From Pedobacter changchengzhani (GTDB lineage Bacteria; Bacteroidota; Bacteroidia; Sphingobacteriales; Sphingobacteriaceae), in contig NZ_SJCY01000009.1 in the NCBI RefSeq assembly GCF_004354365.1, positions 124,001 through 188,000 on the forward strand: a stretch of DNA of 64,000 nucleotides. Reading direction: 5' to 3'. The notes under the pieces are model-generated. The model worked only from the letters and a program-made list of their open reading frames with translations, did not search any database and was not told the DNA's origin. Within the stretch, counting starts at the first letter, position 1, and every line of letters begins with the position of its first letter. Below are positions 1 to 8,556 of this stretch, one piece after another. A program made the position numbers and the translations under genes.

Positions 1-1752
1 TTTTGGCCATAATGTAAATTCTTTATCGCTAGAAAAAATTACAACTCCAATTTGTTTCCCTGCTGGTATAATCTGATCGTCAGGTTGTAAATTGAATTTT
101 AAGTTGTAGAATTTACCTGGTTTTAAAGGCTTACTTTTTGTTAATGATTTACTATTTTGAGGATCTGCCCATCCGCGGGTAATTATATTATCCATTAATT
201 TTGCGCCCTTTCCTTCGCTCCAAGGCAAAGCAACCAACCAAACCGAAAAATTAGCTGCTTTTTTACTGCTTGCTAATCTCACAGAAATTTGAGTTAATCC
301 AGATAAATGTACCGCTTCTTTCAGTATAGGCGTTACATAAAGTAGGCGATGATCTGATTTTTCGGCTTTTGCTAAGTCACTTCCTGAAATGGAAACATCA
401 TCTACTAATTTTTCATTATTTTGATTTTCTGTTGGTGCAACTGAAAGCTTTCCGGCTGAATTTCCGCCAGCTGTAAGATATAATTTTACATCGCTAGCTG
501 CGGGGTTAGGGAAATCAGCATAAGGCGTAGGGTTATCGTTTTTGTCGTTTTCTCTAACAATCCAAGCTTTTGGCTCATTTTCTACGCCATTATCAATATT
601 GTACAAATATTTTGTAAACCATCTGTTCATCATGGTAAATGGTGGTTCGCCACCGTGTCCTTCTTGGTGATAGTATATTTTAACCGGCAACCCCATTTTT
701 TCTGCAGCTTTATAGATGCGGTAACTGTGTTCTGCCATTACATTCCAATCGTTAAAACCGTGCGACATAAATAAGGCCGCTTTCATTGGCTTCATTTGAT
801 TTAGATAATCTCTACCTGCCCAAAATTTATTGTAATCACCTTTCTCTCTATCCATGCCCTTCATCATCTCGCCATCTCTTACCACGCGATCGCCATAAGC
901 TCTTTTTTCTTCAGCACCACTGTGAATGAAATCGTATAAAACATCAATATCTTCTCCTAAATATCCACCCGGACTTCTAACTAGTCCATTTGAGCGATAA
1001 TAATGATAGTATGAAGTATTTGGTGCAACTGGAATAATAGCTTTTAAACCTTCTACGCCGGTTGTTGCTGCAGCAAGTGGAATTGTGCCATTGTATGAAG
1101 TTCCTGTCATACCAACATTGCCGGTACTCCAATAAGCTTTAACTTTTTCATCACCAGTTCTAGATGTGTAACCATTATCTTTTCCCGAAAGCCATTCTAT
1201 TACCGCCTTTGGTGCTAACGATTCGTTAATGCCGCCTACTGTTGGCGAACCATCAGAAAGACCTGTACCTGGAGAGGACGAGTGTACAATTATATAACCA
1301 CGTTTTACCCAATCGTAAATAAATTCATTCGAAATTATTGGTCGGTTTCCAGTACGTTTAACTGAAGGATGATCGTGCATATATGGCGGTTTTTCATCTA
1401 CTTCTTGCTTCACATCCCAAAAAGAATTAGGACCATCTTCTGATACTCCGGCATAGTAAGGACTACTACCGTAAATTACGGCGAGTTTTAATCCTTCAGT
1501 TTCTGTTTGGAAAGGCCTAGTAACATCTACGTGCATACGGTCTAACTTTCCATCTCCGTCGGTATCGAAGGTGGTTTCTACCCATAAATCGGTTCTAATC
1601 CATTTATCTGGCGTATCAAATGCTTTTACAATTTGCGCTTCTCCATCTTTAAATATGGGTTGCGCTTTTTCTTGAGCAAAACTTTGCGTGGTAACAAACG
1701 CAAAAACTGCAAAATTTAAGATTAAAATTCTTGTTAAATTTAATTTTTTCAT
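1..1752 (-). CDS. Xaa-Pro dipeptidyl-peptidase-like S15 hydrolase (partial, C-terminus off the left edge)
   Basis: Secreted serine exopeptidase of the X-Pro dipeptidyl-peptidase/CocE family, expected to remove X-Pro dipeptides from peptides in the periplasm. About 26 N-terminal residues form a signal peptide ending in SFAQ. The alpha/beta-hydrolase core has its three catalytic residues in order: Ser219 in GTSYNG, Asp335 in HGFNDW and His366 in EGHGG. After about residue 400 the sequence enters the beta-rich PepX_C-type domain. The window holds 584 residues and the frame is open at position 1, so the C-terminus is missing. The start is the ATG at 1750-1752, directly before the signal peptide. 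It stands alone, 170 bp from the arsenic genes. Family assignment is firm; exact peptide specificity is inferred. Confidence 0.9.
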   Translation of the reverse strand, partial: MKKLNLTRILILNFAVFAFVTTQSFAQEKAQPIFKDGEAQIVKAFDTPDKWIRTDLWVETTFDTDGDGKLDRMHVDVTRPFQTETEGLKLAVIYGSSPYYAGVSEDGPNSFWDVKQEVDEKPPYMHDHPSVKRTGNRPIISNEFIYDWVKRGYIIVHSSSPGTGLSDGSPTVGGINESLAPKAVIEWLSGKDNGYTSRTGDEKVKAYWSTGNVGMTGTSYNGTIPLAAATTGVEGLKAIIPVAPNTSYYHYYRSNGLVRSPGGYLGEDIDVLYDFIHSGAEEKRAYGDRVVRDGEMMKGMDREKGDYNKFWAGRDYLNQMKPMKAALFMSHGFNDWNVMAEHSYRIYKAAEKMGLPVKIYYHQEGHGGEPPFTMMNRWFTKYLYNIDNGVENEPKAWIVRENDKNDNPTPYADFPNPAASDVKLYLTAGGNSAGKLSVAPTENQNNEKLVDDVSISGSDLAKAEKSDHRLLYVTPILKEAVHLSGLTQISVRLASSKKAANFSVWLVALPWSEGKGAKLMDNIITRGWADPQNSKSLTKSKPLKPGKFYNLKFNLQPDDQIIPAGKQIGVVIFSSDKEFTLWPK

Positions 1753-1922
1753 AGTTTTTAAAAATGAATTGATAGTGGTTTATTGTGTGTTAACAATTTT
1801 CTGTAAATTAAGTTAATTTTTTTAATCTGATTATTGGATTGACCGTTATTTTAAGCCTATTATATTAATATACTAATTTATGTCAACAATGGGTTAAATT
1901 ACTAGCGTTTTTAAATCTTAAG

Positions 1923-2336
1923 TTATACGTTATCGTGAATAAATACGCTACAATATTTTTTTATGTCTTCTCTAACCAATCTAAATTCTTCCATTATTTC
2001 GGCATCGGTTCCGCTTGCCTTTGCGGGATCGGGGAAGTTTTGGTGAAATTTTATAGCGTTTGATGGGAAAAATGGACAGCGTTGTTGAGCATGATCGCAT
2101 AAGGTAATAACGAAATCAAAATCGACATTTTTGTATTCATCAATATGATTAGAACTGTGATGGGAAATGTCAATCCCATCTTCTTGCATAGTGGCTATGG
2201 CTTTTGGGTTTACGCCATGCGTTTCTACACCAGCACTATAGATTTCTGCTTTGCCATTAGCAAAATAACGTAAATAACCTTCAGCAAGCTGGCTTCTGCA
2301 ACTGTTTCCGGTACAAAGCACTAATATTTTCTTCAT
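1923..2336 (-). CDS. arsC: Arsenate reductase, low-molecular-weight phosphatase type
   Basis: Cytoplasmic enzyme reducing arsenate to arsenite so that it can be exported. The 137 residues show the phosphatase-like P-loop CTGNSCRS starting at Cys8 (CX5R), and the two further cysteines of the thiol relay, Cys80 in ITLCDHA and Cys87 in QQRCPFF, at the spacing of the thioredoxin-coupled ArsC type. The FPDPAKASG segment around Asp103 supplies the expected general-acid loop. It is the last gene of the ars operon and its ATG overlaps the stop of the efflux pump gene by 4 bp, so translation is probably coupled. Confidence 0.95.
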   Translation of the reverse strand: MKKILVLCTGNSCRSQLAEGYLRYFANGKAEIYSAGVETHGVNPKAIATMQEDGIDISHHSSNHIDEYKNVDFDFVITLCDHAQQRCPFFPSNAIKFHQNFPDPAKASGTDAEIMEEFRLVREDIKKYCSVFIHDNV

Positions 2337-3370
2337 TGTTGAGGATAAAATTTTTGTTTTAGCAATAAACTAGCCCGTACTAATAAAATTAAAATCGGTA
2401 CTTCTACCAGTGGCCCAATTACGCCAACAAATGCCTGTGGCGAATGTATGCCGAAAACTGCAATAGATACAGCTATCGCCAACTCGAAGTTGTTTCCGGT
2501 AGCTGTAAAAGCAATGGCGGCGTTTTTATCATAGGGAACTTTTAAATACAGATTTATAAAAAAACTGGTAAAAAACATCAATACAAAGTAGATAATTAAC
2601 GGAATGGCAATTTTAATAACATCAAACGGAAGTTGTAATATTTTATCGCCTTTTAGGCTAAACATTAATAAAATAGTAAACAGTAAAGCATATAAAGTTA
2701 TGGGTGATATTGCTGGAATATATTTTCTATTGTACCAATCTTTCCCTTTGGTTTTAATTAAAAAATACCGACTTAAAAAGCCTGCAAGAAATGGAACGCC
2801 CAAGTAAATTAACACACTTTGAGTTATATCTTTAATAGATACACTTACGTTAAAGTTGGCTAATCCTAATTTATTGGGTAATATATTGATGAACAACCAC
2901 ACCATAAAACTGTAGCTGAATATTTGAAATATGCTATTTAACGCGATTAATAATGCTGCATATTCGCGGTTTCCTTTACCTAAATCGTTCCAAACAATTA
3001 CCATTGCAATGCAACGCGCCAAGCCAATTAAAATTAAACCAGCCATATAATCTGGTTGGTCTCTTAAAAAAAGAATAGCGAGGATAAACATTAAAATTGG
3101 CCCAATTACCCAATTGAGTATTAGAGAAATCCCAATTGCTTTCTTATCGGTAAATACCTTTGGCAATAACGAATAATCTACCTTCGCCAATGGCGGATAC
3201 ATCATTAATATTAAACCTATTGCCAATGGTATATTTGTAGTGCCAATGGAAGAAGCATTTGTGATGTTGGAAATGCTTGGGAATAAATAACCCAACAGCA
3301 TACCAATTGCCATTGCAAGGGATATCCAAAGTGTGAGGTAACGATCGAGAAATTTTAGTTTTGGTTGCAT
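2333..3370 (-). CDS. acr3: Arsenite efflux permease, ACR3 family
   Basis: Inner-membrane carrier that expels arsenite. The 345-residue protein has about ten hydrophobic segments and the ACR3 signature LARCIAMVIVWNDL, whose cysteine is conserved in this family and needed for arsenite transport in studied members. A longer reading from 3424 would add 18 residues overlapping the upstream gene; I prefer the ATG at 3370, which gives an N-terminus starting MQPKLKFLDRYLTLW and a 10-bp gap to the preceding stop. It lies between the DUF6428 gene and arsC in one transcription unit led by arsR. Confidence 0.94.
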   Translation of the reverse strand: MQPKLKFLDRYLTLWISLAMAIGMLLGYLFPSISNITNASSIGTTNIPLAIGLILMMYPPLAKVDYSLLPKVFTDKKAIGISLILNWVIGPILMFILAILFLRDQPDYMAGLILIGLARCIAMVIVWNDLGKGNREYAALLIALNSIFQIFSYSFMVWLFINILPNKLGLANFNVSVSIKDITQSVLIYLGVPFLAGFLSRYFLIKTKGKDWYNRKYIPAISPITLYALLFTILLMFSLKGDKILQLPFDVIKIAIPLIIYFVLMFFTSFFINLYLKVPYDKNAAIAFTATGNNFELAIAVSIAVFGIHSPQAFVGVIGPLVEVPILILLVRASLLLKQKFYPQQ

Positions 3371-3380
3371 TAATTTTTGT

Positions 3381-3851
3381 TTAGCAACAGCCTCCACCTG
3401 GTGTGCAAGTAGTCGCATTTGCATTCATTTCAGCTAGGTTTACCATTGGTTTTGCAGCAGGAATTCCGCAAGAATCTTCTGCCAAACAAGCCGTGGTTTT
3501 ATTTTTTAAAACAAATACTTTTCCATCGAAATCCAAATCATATTTACCAATGGTTTCACTTTGATATTCTACTTCAATTTCTTGATCTTCAATTCCTAAT
3601 TTTTCTTCTGAAAGTTTTATGATACTTAACAATCTATTAGGTTTTAGGCGATGGTTGAAGTCATCGGCGTTCCAAAGTTGGAAGTTTACAGTTTTTTCAT
3701 TGCGAATTACGCCACCACAATCAATAAATTTTTTCGTAATCATGCCAACTTCAGTTACATGAAAATGTTCGGGAACAGCTGTTCCATTTTCTAATTGAAA
3801 TTCAACGTTTTCTAATGTGCTTAAAATCTGTTTTACTGCTGATAATTTCAT
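3381..3851 (-). CDS. DUF6428 family protein of the arsenic operon
   Basis: Soluble 156-residue protein without signal peptide, matching the DUF6428 proteins found in Bacteroidota ars operons; no biochemical role is established. The N-terminal two thirds are a mixed alpha/beta domain with EHFHVTEVG and DCGGVIRNE segments. The C-terminal 40 residues are cysteine-bearing (CLAEDSCG, then CTPGGGCC as the final residues), which would suit binding of a thiophilic ligand such as arsenite; that is inference. It sits between arsR and acr3, 43 bp downstream of arsR. Confidence 0.85.
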   Translation of the reverse strand: MKLSAVKQILSTLENVEFQLENGTAVPEHFHVTEVGMITKKFIDCGGVIRNEKTVNFQLWNADDFNHRLKPNRLLSIIKLSEEKLGIEDQEIEVEYQSETIGKYDLDFDGKVFVLKNKTTACLAEDSCGIPAAKPMVNLAEMNANATTCTPGGGCC

Positions 3852-3894
3852 GGTATTTTAATTTAAGTTTTTTTTTGTGCCTAAAAAAATGGGG

Positions 3895-4221
3895 TTAGCA
3901 ACACTTATTTTTAGCCACGGTATTTTCTATTAGTGAAAAGTAAGTAGTCATTATTTTGATTGTAGTTTCATCGATACAGTAACAAATGGAATTGCCTTCG
4001 ATGTTTCCTTTGATGATACCAGCGTTTTTAAGCTCCTTTAAATGTTGCGAAACAGTGGGTTGTGCCAGCGGTAGTTCATTTACAATGTCGCCACAAATGC
4101 ACGCATTAACTTTCATTAAATGCTCAATAATGGCAATTCGTGCAGGATGGCCCAATGCCTTAGCAATTGTAGCAATTCGGTTTTGTTGATCGGTAAAGTG
4201 TTCAGTTTTGCTTGCACCCAT
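3895..4221 (-). CDS. arsR: ArsR/SmtB-family transcriptional repressor
   Basis: Winged-helix metalloregulator, 108 residues, expected to repress the ars operon until arsenite binds. The recognition helix region is LPLAQPTVSQHLKELKNAG (about 50-68), followed by the wing around GNIEGNSICYCI. Cys41 and Cys43 in ACICGDIV lie in the helix used for As(III) in classic ArsR, and the protein ends in Cys107-Cys108. First gene of the operon; an overlapping palindrome and promoter lie 12-50 bp upstream, which fits autoregulation. Confidence 0.94.
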   Translation of the reverse strand: MGASKTEHFTDQQNRIATIAKALGHPARIAIIEHLMKVNACICGDIVNELPLAQPTVSQHLKELKNAGIIKGNIEGNSICYCIDETTIKIMTTYFSLIENTVAKNKCC

Positions 4222-4232
4222 TTCATAAAATA

Positions 4233-4271
4233 TAATATTGCAATATTACGATATGTTATTGAGTAATCAAA
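4233..4271 (-). promoter_or_regulatory. ars operon promoter with overlapping ArsR operator
   Basis: On the minus strand there is TTTG (4268-4271), a 19-bp spacer, then TAATATTG (4241-4248), close to the Bacteroidota consensus TTTG-N19-TAnnTTTG. The -7 box is the left half of a perfect 16-bp palindrome TAATATTGCAATATTA (4233-4248). A repressor bound to it would cover the -7 region and start point. The start codon of arsR is only 12 bp downstream, so the leader would be very short. Confidence 0.75.
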
Positions 4272-4402
4272 TATTATATTTTCTTGGGGAAAATTGATTA
4301 ACTTATTTTTCGACCAGTTGTGTCTATTTAGAAACAAATGAGTGCTTTAGGTCAAACTCAATTATAATTTTTTTGCAGCATTTTCGCGTTCGAGAACTTT
4401 TA

Positions 4403-4410
4403 TATTTTTG
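4403..4410 (+). promoter_or_regulatory. Possible -7 box for the aldolase gene
   Basis: TATTTTTG fits the TAnnTTTG -7 consensus and lies 40 bp before the aldolase ATG. No TTTG stands 19 bp upstream, so only half of a promoter is visible. Confidence 0.35.
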
Positions 4411-4450
4411 CAATGTTACTTTAGTAAAACGTAAAGGCTATTAGGCTTTG

Positions 4451-5518
4451 ATGGAAATTAAATATCAACACAGTTTTAATAAAACAAGCAAAATGATACA
4501 GGATGAACTGATTGCCACGGCGAAAGCACTGGTTGCAGACCATAAAGGTTTGCTGGCTATGGATGAAAGTACAGGTACTTGTAATAAACGATTTGCAGAA
4601 TTTGATATTCCCCAAACCGAAGAAATGAGGCGAAAGTACAGGGAACTTATTGTTACTACGTCGGGGCTCAATCAAAGCATCAGCGGTGCGATACTTTTTG
4701 ATGAAACCATCCGGCAACAGCAATTAGATGGCACGCCGTTTATTAAAATATTAATTGATGCAGGCATCATTCCCGGAATAAAATTAGATCTCGGTGCAAA
4801 ACCTTTAGCGGGATTCCCAGGTGAGAAGGTAACCGAAGGACTTGATGGTTTACGCAAAAGACTGGTTGAATATAAAGAAATGGGCGCCCGATTTGCAAAG
4901 TGGCGTGCGGTTATAAATATTGGCGATGGTTTGCCAACTGCTGGAGGAATACTCGCCAATGCCCACGCTTTAGCAAGATATGCAGGTTTATGTCAGGAAG
5001 TTGGTTTGGTTCCTATTGTAGAACCCGAAGTTTTAATGGATGGCGACCACAGTTTACAACATTGTTTAACCGTAACTAGTGAGGTGTTGCACATCGTTTT
5101 CGAAGCACTTTACAGTCAGCGTATTTTATTAGATGGAATGCTTTTAAAACCAAATATGATATTGCCAGGTTTGGAGGCAAAGGTTCAAGAATCGGTTGAT
5201 GAGGTGGCTGAAGCTACTGTGAAATGTTTGCTAAATAATGTACCAGCAACAGTTCCGGGCATTGCTTTTTTATCTGGCGGACAATCGGCCGAACTTGCTA
5301 CGGAAAGGTTGAATGCGATGCATAAAAAATATAAAGCTGATTTGCCCTGGGCACTTACTTTTTCTTACGGCAGAGCCTTACAACAGCCTGCTTTAGAAAT
5401 TTGGCGTGGAGACGATGCTAATAAAGAAGCCGCACAACAGGCATTAATTCATCGGGCAAAGTTAAATCGTGCAGCTTGTATGGGTATTTATACCAGTGAA
5501 ATGGAAAAAGCGAATTAA
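4451..5518 (+). CDS. Class I fructose-bisphosphate aldolase
   Basis: Schiff-base aldolase of glycolysis/gluconeogenesis, cleaving fructose-1,6-bisphosphate into dihydroxyacetone phosphate and glyceraldehyde-3-phosphate. The 355 residues follow the animal/plant-type class I family end to end: LLAMDESTGTCNKRF near the N-terminus, FAKWRAV (the catalytic-site lysine), VPIVEPEV, and the Schiff-base lysine in GMLLKPNMI (Lys233), then FLSGGQS and FSYGRALQ. The ATG at 4451 is used; a TTG precedes it at 4448, and the ATG at 4493 (MIQDELIATAKAL) aligns best with typical N-termini, so the first 14 residues are uncertain. It is convergent with the GH130 gene and shares a terminator with it. Confidence 0.93.
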   Translation: MEIKYQHSFNKTSKMIQDELIATAKALVADHKGLLAMDESTGTCNKRFAEFDIPQTEEMRRKYRELIVTTSGLNQSISGAILFDETIRQQQLDGTPFIKILIDAGIIPGIKLDLGAKPLAGFPGEKVTEGLDGLRKRLVEYKEMGARFAKWRAVINIGDGLPTAGGILANAHALARYAGLCQEVGLVPIVEPEVLMDGDHSLQHCLTVTSEVLHIVFEALYSQRILLDGMLLKPNMILPGLEAKVQESVDEVAEATVKCLLNNVPATVPGIAFLSGGQSAELATERLNAMHKKYKADLPWALTFSYGRALQQPALEIWRGDDANKEAAQQALIHRAKLNRAACMGIYTSEMEKAN

Positions 5519-5549
5519 GTTTTAAAAGCTAATATATTTCAAAACGCGG

Positions 5550-5588
5550 AAACCCATCTGTTATTTACCCACAATAACAGATGGGTTT
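5550..5588. terminator. Bidirectional terminator hairpin between aldolase and GH130 genes
   Basis: A perfect 16-bp stem, AAACCCATCTGTTATT (5550-5565) with AATAACAGATGGGTTT (5573-5588), separated by a 7-base loop. It lies 31 bp after the aldolase stop. The left arm includes the GH130 stop codon and the right arm its last coding triplets, so the last codons of GH130 form part of the hairpin. Convergent genes on both sides make a two-way terminator likely. Confidence 0.8.
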
Positions 5589-6658
5589 GATTTTGGTAAT
5601 TCATCAGGAATTTGCATTTTGGCAACACCAATTCTGTTATCGGCCATTCCATAATATACATCAATGCGGTTTGGTTGGCCAATGTCATCTCTGCGGTCTA
5701 TACCTGTCGGGAATACAACATTCGCTATTGTGCCAATAGTTTCTTCGGGTAATTCTGGCGTTAAAATGGGTTTAGCAGACCTGTAAATTACATTTTGAGG
5801 ATTTTTTTCTGAAAGAATCATAGCGCCCGCCGAGTAGCAAAGTTTGCGATGCGCTTCCGTAGAATCGGGCAATTCGTGTACACCATGATAAACTACAAGC
5901 CAGCCAAGTTTAGTAAGCAATGGTGGCGCACCTGCTCCAATTTTTAAGTTTTCCCAATCTTTTTGCGGTATTGCTAACCGGTGGTTTGATGTAAATTTTG
6001 CATATTCTATGGTGAGGTCTTCTCCTAAATTGTAGTAAGAAATCCAGATACTTTCTTTGTGGGTATCAATTTCTCTGCATTTTTCGCATTCAACGGTTTC
6101 TTCTGGCCTCGAGCCACTAAAAAGTGGTCGGTGCAACATACCAATTGAAGGGTGCCCCTTCGGACTCATAATAATTTCGGGGAAGATACTGGCATCTTTA
6201 TTATCAACGCCATTAAAGTCGATGTCTTTATAAACCTTATATTTCACCAGTCCTAGTCTTTCCCAATTTAACAAATCTTTAGATCGTGCAACGGCAATTC
6301 TTGGTCCATTGGGGCCAAATGCTGTATAAGTCATAAAGTAATGTTCCAAAGTTTCTACATAAGTAACCCTCGGGTCTTCACAACCACCACCGCCATCTGG
6401 GCGTTTTTCGTATTCAGCTTCTGGTTCCAACGCTACACCCAAACGCTCTACACCAATCGGGTCACCGGCGTCGTTAAATTTTACTCTTGCAATGCCAATT
6501 CGCGAATAATTATTTTTGGCAACTAAACGTGGAAAAAGGTAAAGTTCGCCATCCGGACCTCGAGTTGCTGCGGGGTTAAGTACGCCTTCTACTTCTAAGT
6601 CATTGCCCGCTTCGGGTTCCATTATGGTACAAATTCTTTCTAACTGGAAGGTGATCAT
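5561..6658 (-). CDS. GH130 family beta-mannoside phosphorylase/hydrolase
   Basis: Cytoplasmic glycoside phosphorylase or hydrolase of family GH130, which acts on beta-1,2- or beta-1,4-linked mannosides. The 365 residues form the five-bladed propeller seen in the family: RVLNPAA/YLFPRL-type blade starts, GGGGCEDPRVTYVE with the conserved Glu94-Asp95 (the Asp is the proposed proton donor), DNKDASIFPEI, HRPLFSG, GAGAPPLLTKLGWLVVYHGV. It has no signal peptide. Its start overlaps the stop of the HAD/phosphomannomutase-like gene by 4 bp, so mannose-1-phosphate released by phosphorolysis could pass straight to that protein. Linkage specificity cannot be read from the sequence. Confidence 0.88.
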   Translation of the reverse strand: MITFQLERICTIMEPEAGNDLEVEGVLNPAATRGPDGELYLFPRLVAKNNYSRIGIARVKFNDAGDPIGVERLGVALEPEAEYEKRPDGGGGCEDPRVTYVETLEHYFMTYTAFGPNGPRIAVARSKDLLNWERLGLVKYKVYKDIDFNGVDNKDASIFPEIIMSPKGHPSIGMLHRPLFSGSRPEETVECEKCREIDTHKESIWISYYNLGEDLTIEYAKFTSNHRLAIPQKDWENLKIGAGAPPLLTKLGWLVVYHGVHELPDSTEAHRKLCYSAGAMILSEKNPQNVIYRSAKPILTPELPEETIGTIANVVFPTGIDRRDDIGQPNRIDVYYGMADNRIGVAKMQIPDELPKSNPSVIVGK

Positions 6659-7422
6659 ATTTCTTTTCCTTTATAACTATCGTTTAAACAAGCAACAAAC
6701 GTTTCAATAACTCTTTTTGTTTCTTCTGGATCGCGAACTTGCACACAAATTACGCCCGTTTTACGCGATGGATAATCATTGCCACCTTTAAATAGCGCAT
6801 CGCCAACAAACATCATTTCTGAAATTTCAATTTCTAAAACCTCTTTTAATTTCTGAATGCCATAAGCTTTATCAATACCAGGTTTTGTAACATCTATAGA
6901 AGTTGTGCCACCCAGCGTAACCGAAAATTCTGACAGTGATTTGTTTAAAATGGTTTGAACTTTTTTGCGTTTAGAAAAATCAGGATCCCAATCTTTTTTC
7001 TCTTTCAAAGGTGCACTTTGTCCCAATGCCGAAAACGTAACCTGACTGCCTCTATCTTCTATCTGTTCGCCCCAAGTTTTTGTAATTTTCCATCCCGCTT
7101 CGCTTATTGCATCATTTAAGTTTTTAATGATTTTCTCTTTTTCTTCCGCTGTAAAATTCTCTGCGTATAGTTGTTTCCATTCTTTGTCATATTGATAAAA
7201 TTTGGTACCACAAGTTGGCAGAATAGAAAGTTTTTGTTGAAGATTTTTTTTGGGGAGATGATCCAATACCTGTTTTTTAAATTGAGGCCAGTCGCCTCCA
7301 GATATAATTGCAACGTGCGCAACTTCGAGTAGAGCGGTTAAATGATCCGCCATTTCGGTATCAATTGCTGCTTTGCTTTCGGCCAAAGTACCATCTAAAT
7401 CAAATATTAGGAGCTTTTTCAT
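6655..7422 (-). CDS. HAD-IIB hydrolase, eukaryotic-type phosphomannomutase-like
   Basis: Cytoplasmic 255-residue HAD-superfamily protein resembling phosphomannomutases of the eukaryotic PMM type. Visible motifs: FDLDGTLAESK (Asp8 and Asp10, nucleophile and acid/base), IISGGDWPQF, a substrate-loop segment IEDRGSQVTFSALGQ, and FVGDALFKGGNDYP with the metal-binding GD. The ATG at 7422 is chosen because it begins MKKLLIFDLDGT directly; an upstream ATG at 7449 would add nine non-conserved residues. Translationally coupled to GH130. It may be a mutase or a sugar-phosphatase; the pairing favours mannose phosphate as substrate. Confidence 0.82.
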   Translation of the reverse strand: MKKLLIFDLDGTLAESKAAIDTEMADHLTALLEVAHVAIISGGDWPQFKKQVLDHLPKKNLQQKLSILPTCGTKFYQYDKEWKQLYAENFTAEEKEKIIKNLNDAISEAGWKITKTWGEQIEDRGSQVTFSALGQSAPLKEKKDWDPDFSKRKKVQTILNKSLSEFSVTLGGTTSIDVTKPGIDKAYGIQKLKEVLEIEISEMMFVGDALFKGGNDYPSRKTGVICVQVRDPEETKRVIETFVACLNDSYKGKEI

Positions 7423-7652
7423 AGTTGGAGTAAATTTAATGTTGAGCAAAACAAAATGTTGATGCTCTATTTTACCGATGAAAAAGGATTGAAAATCTTA
7501 AATCGCGCTTTGGTTGTCATCAATAAGATTCAAAAATCCTTATTAACTCTATTGAGAAAAGATTTTCCATTGGATTATACATTAACTAACAATTTTTATG
7601 GCGTTTTGTTGGGGTATTTATTAGAATAACTGATTGTATTTTTATTCGGTGA

Positions 7653-8324
7653 TTAAATAATCATACCATCTTTCATTTCTATAATTCTATCGCTTTTTTG
7701 TGCGAAATCTTCATCGTGGGTTACGGCAATAATAGTTTGACCGGCATTGTGCGCCAAATCCTTAAAAATCTCGAAAACAATTGCTGTATTTTTACTGTCT
7801 AAATTTCCCGTTGGTTCATCGCCCATAATAATTAATGGATCATTTATGAGTGCCCTAGCAATGGCTACACGCTGTTGTTGTCCGCCTGATAGTTTACTTG
7901 CGTTTTTTAGCGCTTGATCGGCAAGACCCAAAGTTTTTAAACGTTCGTAAGCTTTGGCTTCTATTTCTTGAGGTGATAATTTCCCTAAGCGTAGGGCCGG
8001 AATCATTACATTTTTAAGGCAACTAAATTCTTGTAATAAATAGTGAAATTGAAATACAAAGCCGATTTTTTCATTGCGTATCGCAGCCAATTCGTCGATA
8101 CTTTTGTGGGTCATCAATTCATTATCTAAATATAAATCTCCTTTATAATCTCTATCCATTGTAGAAAGAATGTATAGCAAAGTAGATTTTCCGCAACCCG
8201 ATTTGCCTACCAAAGTAACAAGTTCGCCTTTATCTACCTCTATAGAAATATCTTTTAGCACATGAAACTCATTCGGATCATGAAAGAATTTATTTACGAG
8301 TTGTGTTTTTAAAATTGACTTCAT
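7653..8324 (-). CDS. ABC transporter ATP-binding protein, MacB/LolD-like
   Basis: ATPase subunit of a MacB-type exporter, 223 residues. Walker A GKSGCGKST (about 40-48), Q-loop FVFQFHYLL (Gln92), signature LSGGQQQR (145-152), Walker B LIIMGDEPTGN (164-174) and the switch His203 are all intact. It should power the FtsX/MacB-like permease encoded at 9055-10278, with the adaptor and TolC further upstream. A 730-bp insert with a four-helix-bundle gene and short repeats separates it from the permease, which is unusual for this kind of operon. Confidence 0.93.
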   Translation of the reverse strand: MKSILKTQLVNKFFHDPNEFHVLKDISIEVDKGELVTLVGKSGCGKSTLLYILSTMDRDYKGDLYLDNELMTHKSIDELAAIRNEKIGFVFQFHYLLQEFSCLKNVMIPALRLGKLSPQEIEAKAYERLKTLGLADQALKNASKLSGGQQQRVAIARALINDPLIIMGDEPTGNLDSKNTAIVFEIFKDLAHNAGQTIIAVTHDEDFAQKSDRIIEMKDGMII

Positions 8325-8397
8325 TTAGTGATGAGTTATTTCGGTAGTTATGAGTTATTTCGGTAGTTATGAGTTATGAGATATGAGTGATGAGTGC
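8325..8397 (+). repeat. ATGAGTT/ATGAGTG-type short repeats with a 19-bp tandem duplication
   Basis: Between 8331 and 8368 the 19-mer ATGAGTTATTTCGGTAGTT is present twice in tandem, followed to 8397 by degenerate ATGAGT(T/G/A) heptad-like units (ATGAGTTATGAG, ATATGAGTGATGAGTG). The same units, in the opposite orientation, flank the four-helix-bundle gene at 8557-8589 and 8994-9050. Confidence 0.85.
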
Positions 8398-8556
8398 TTT
8401 TCAATTGCAGAAACTTCGCGATTAGGTAAACTCATAATTTTATGTTTATCGATTACGTGTTTGGTTTACTGAGTTTTTTGTATTCATATTATTTCATTAT
8501 TGCAATTATATTTTTTACTTGATAAAGTGGCGATGAATTTTCTGGTCATTGTCAGT

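Noticed and set aside
4421..4959. Long antisense frames inside the aldolase gene.
   Set aside because: Shadows of a strongly conserved gene on the opposite strand, without family similarity.
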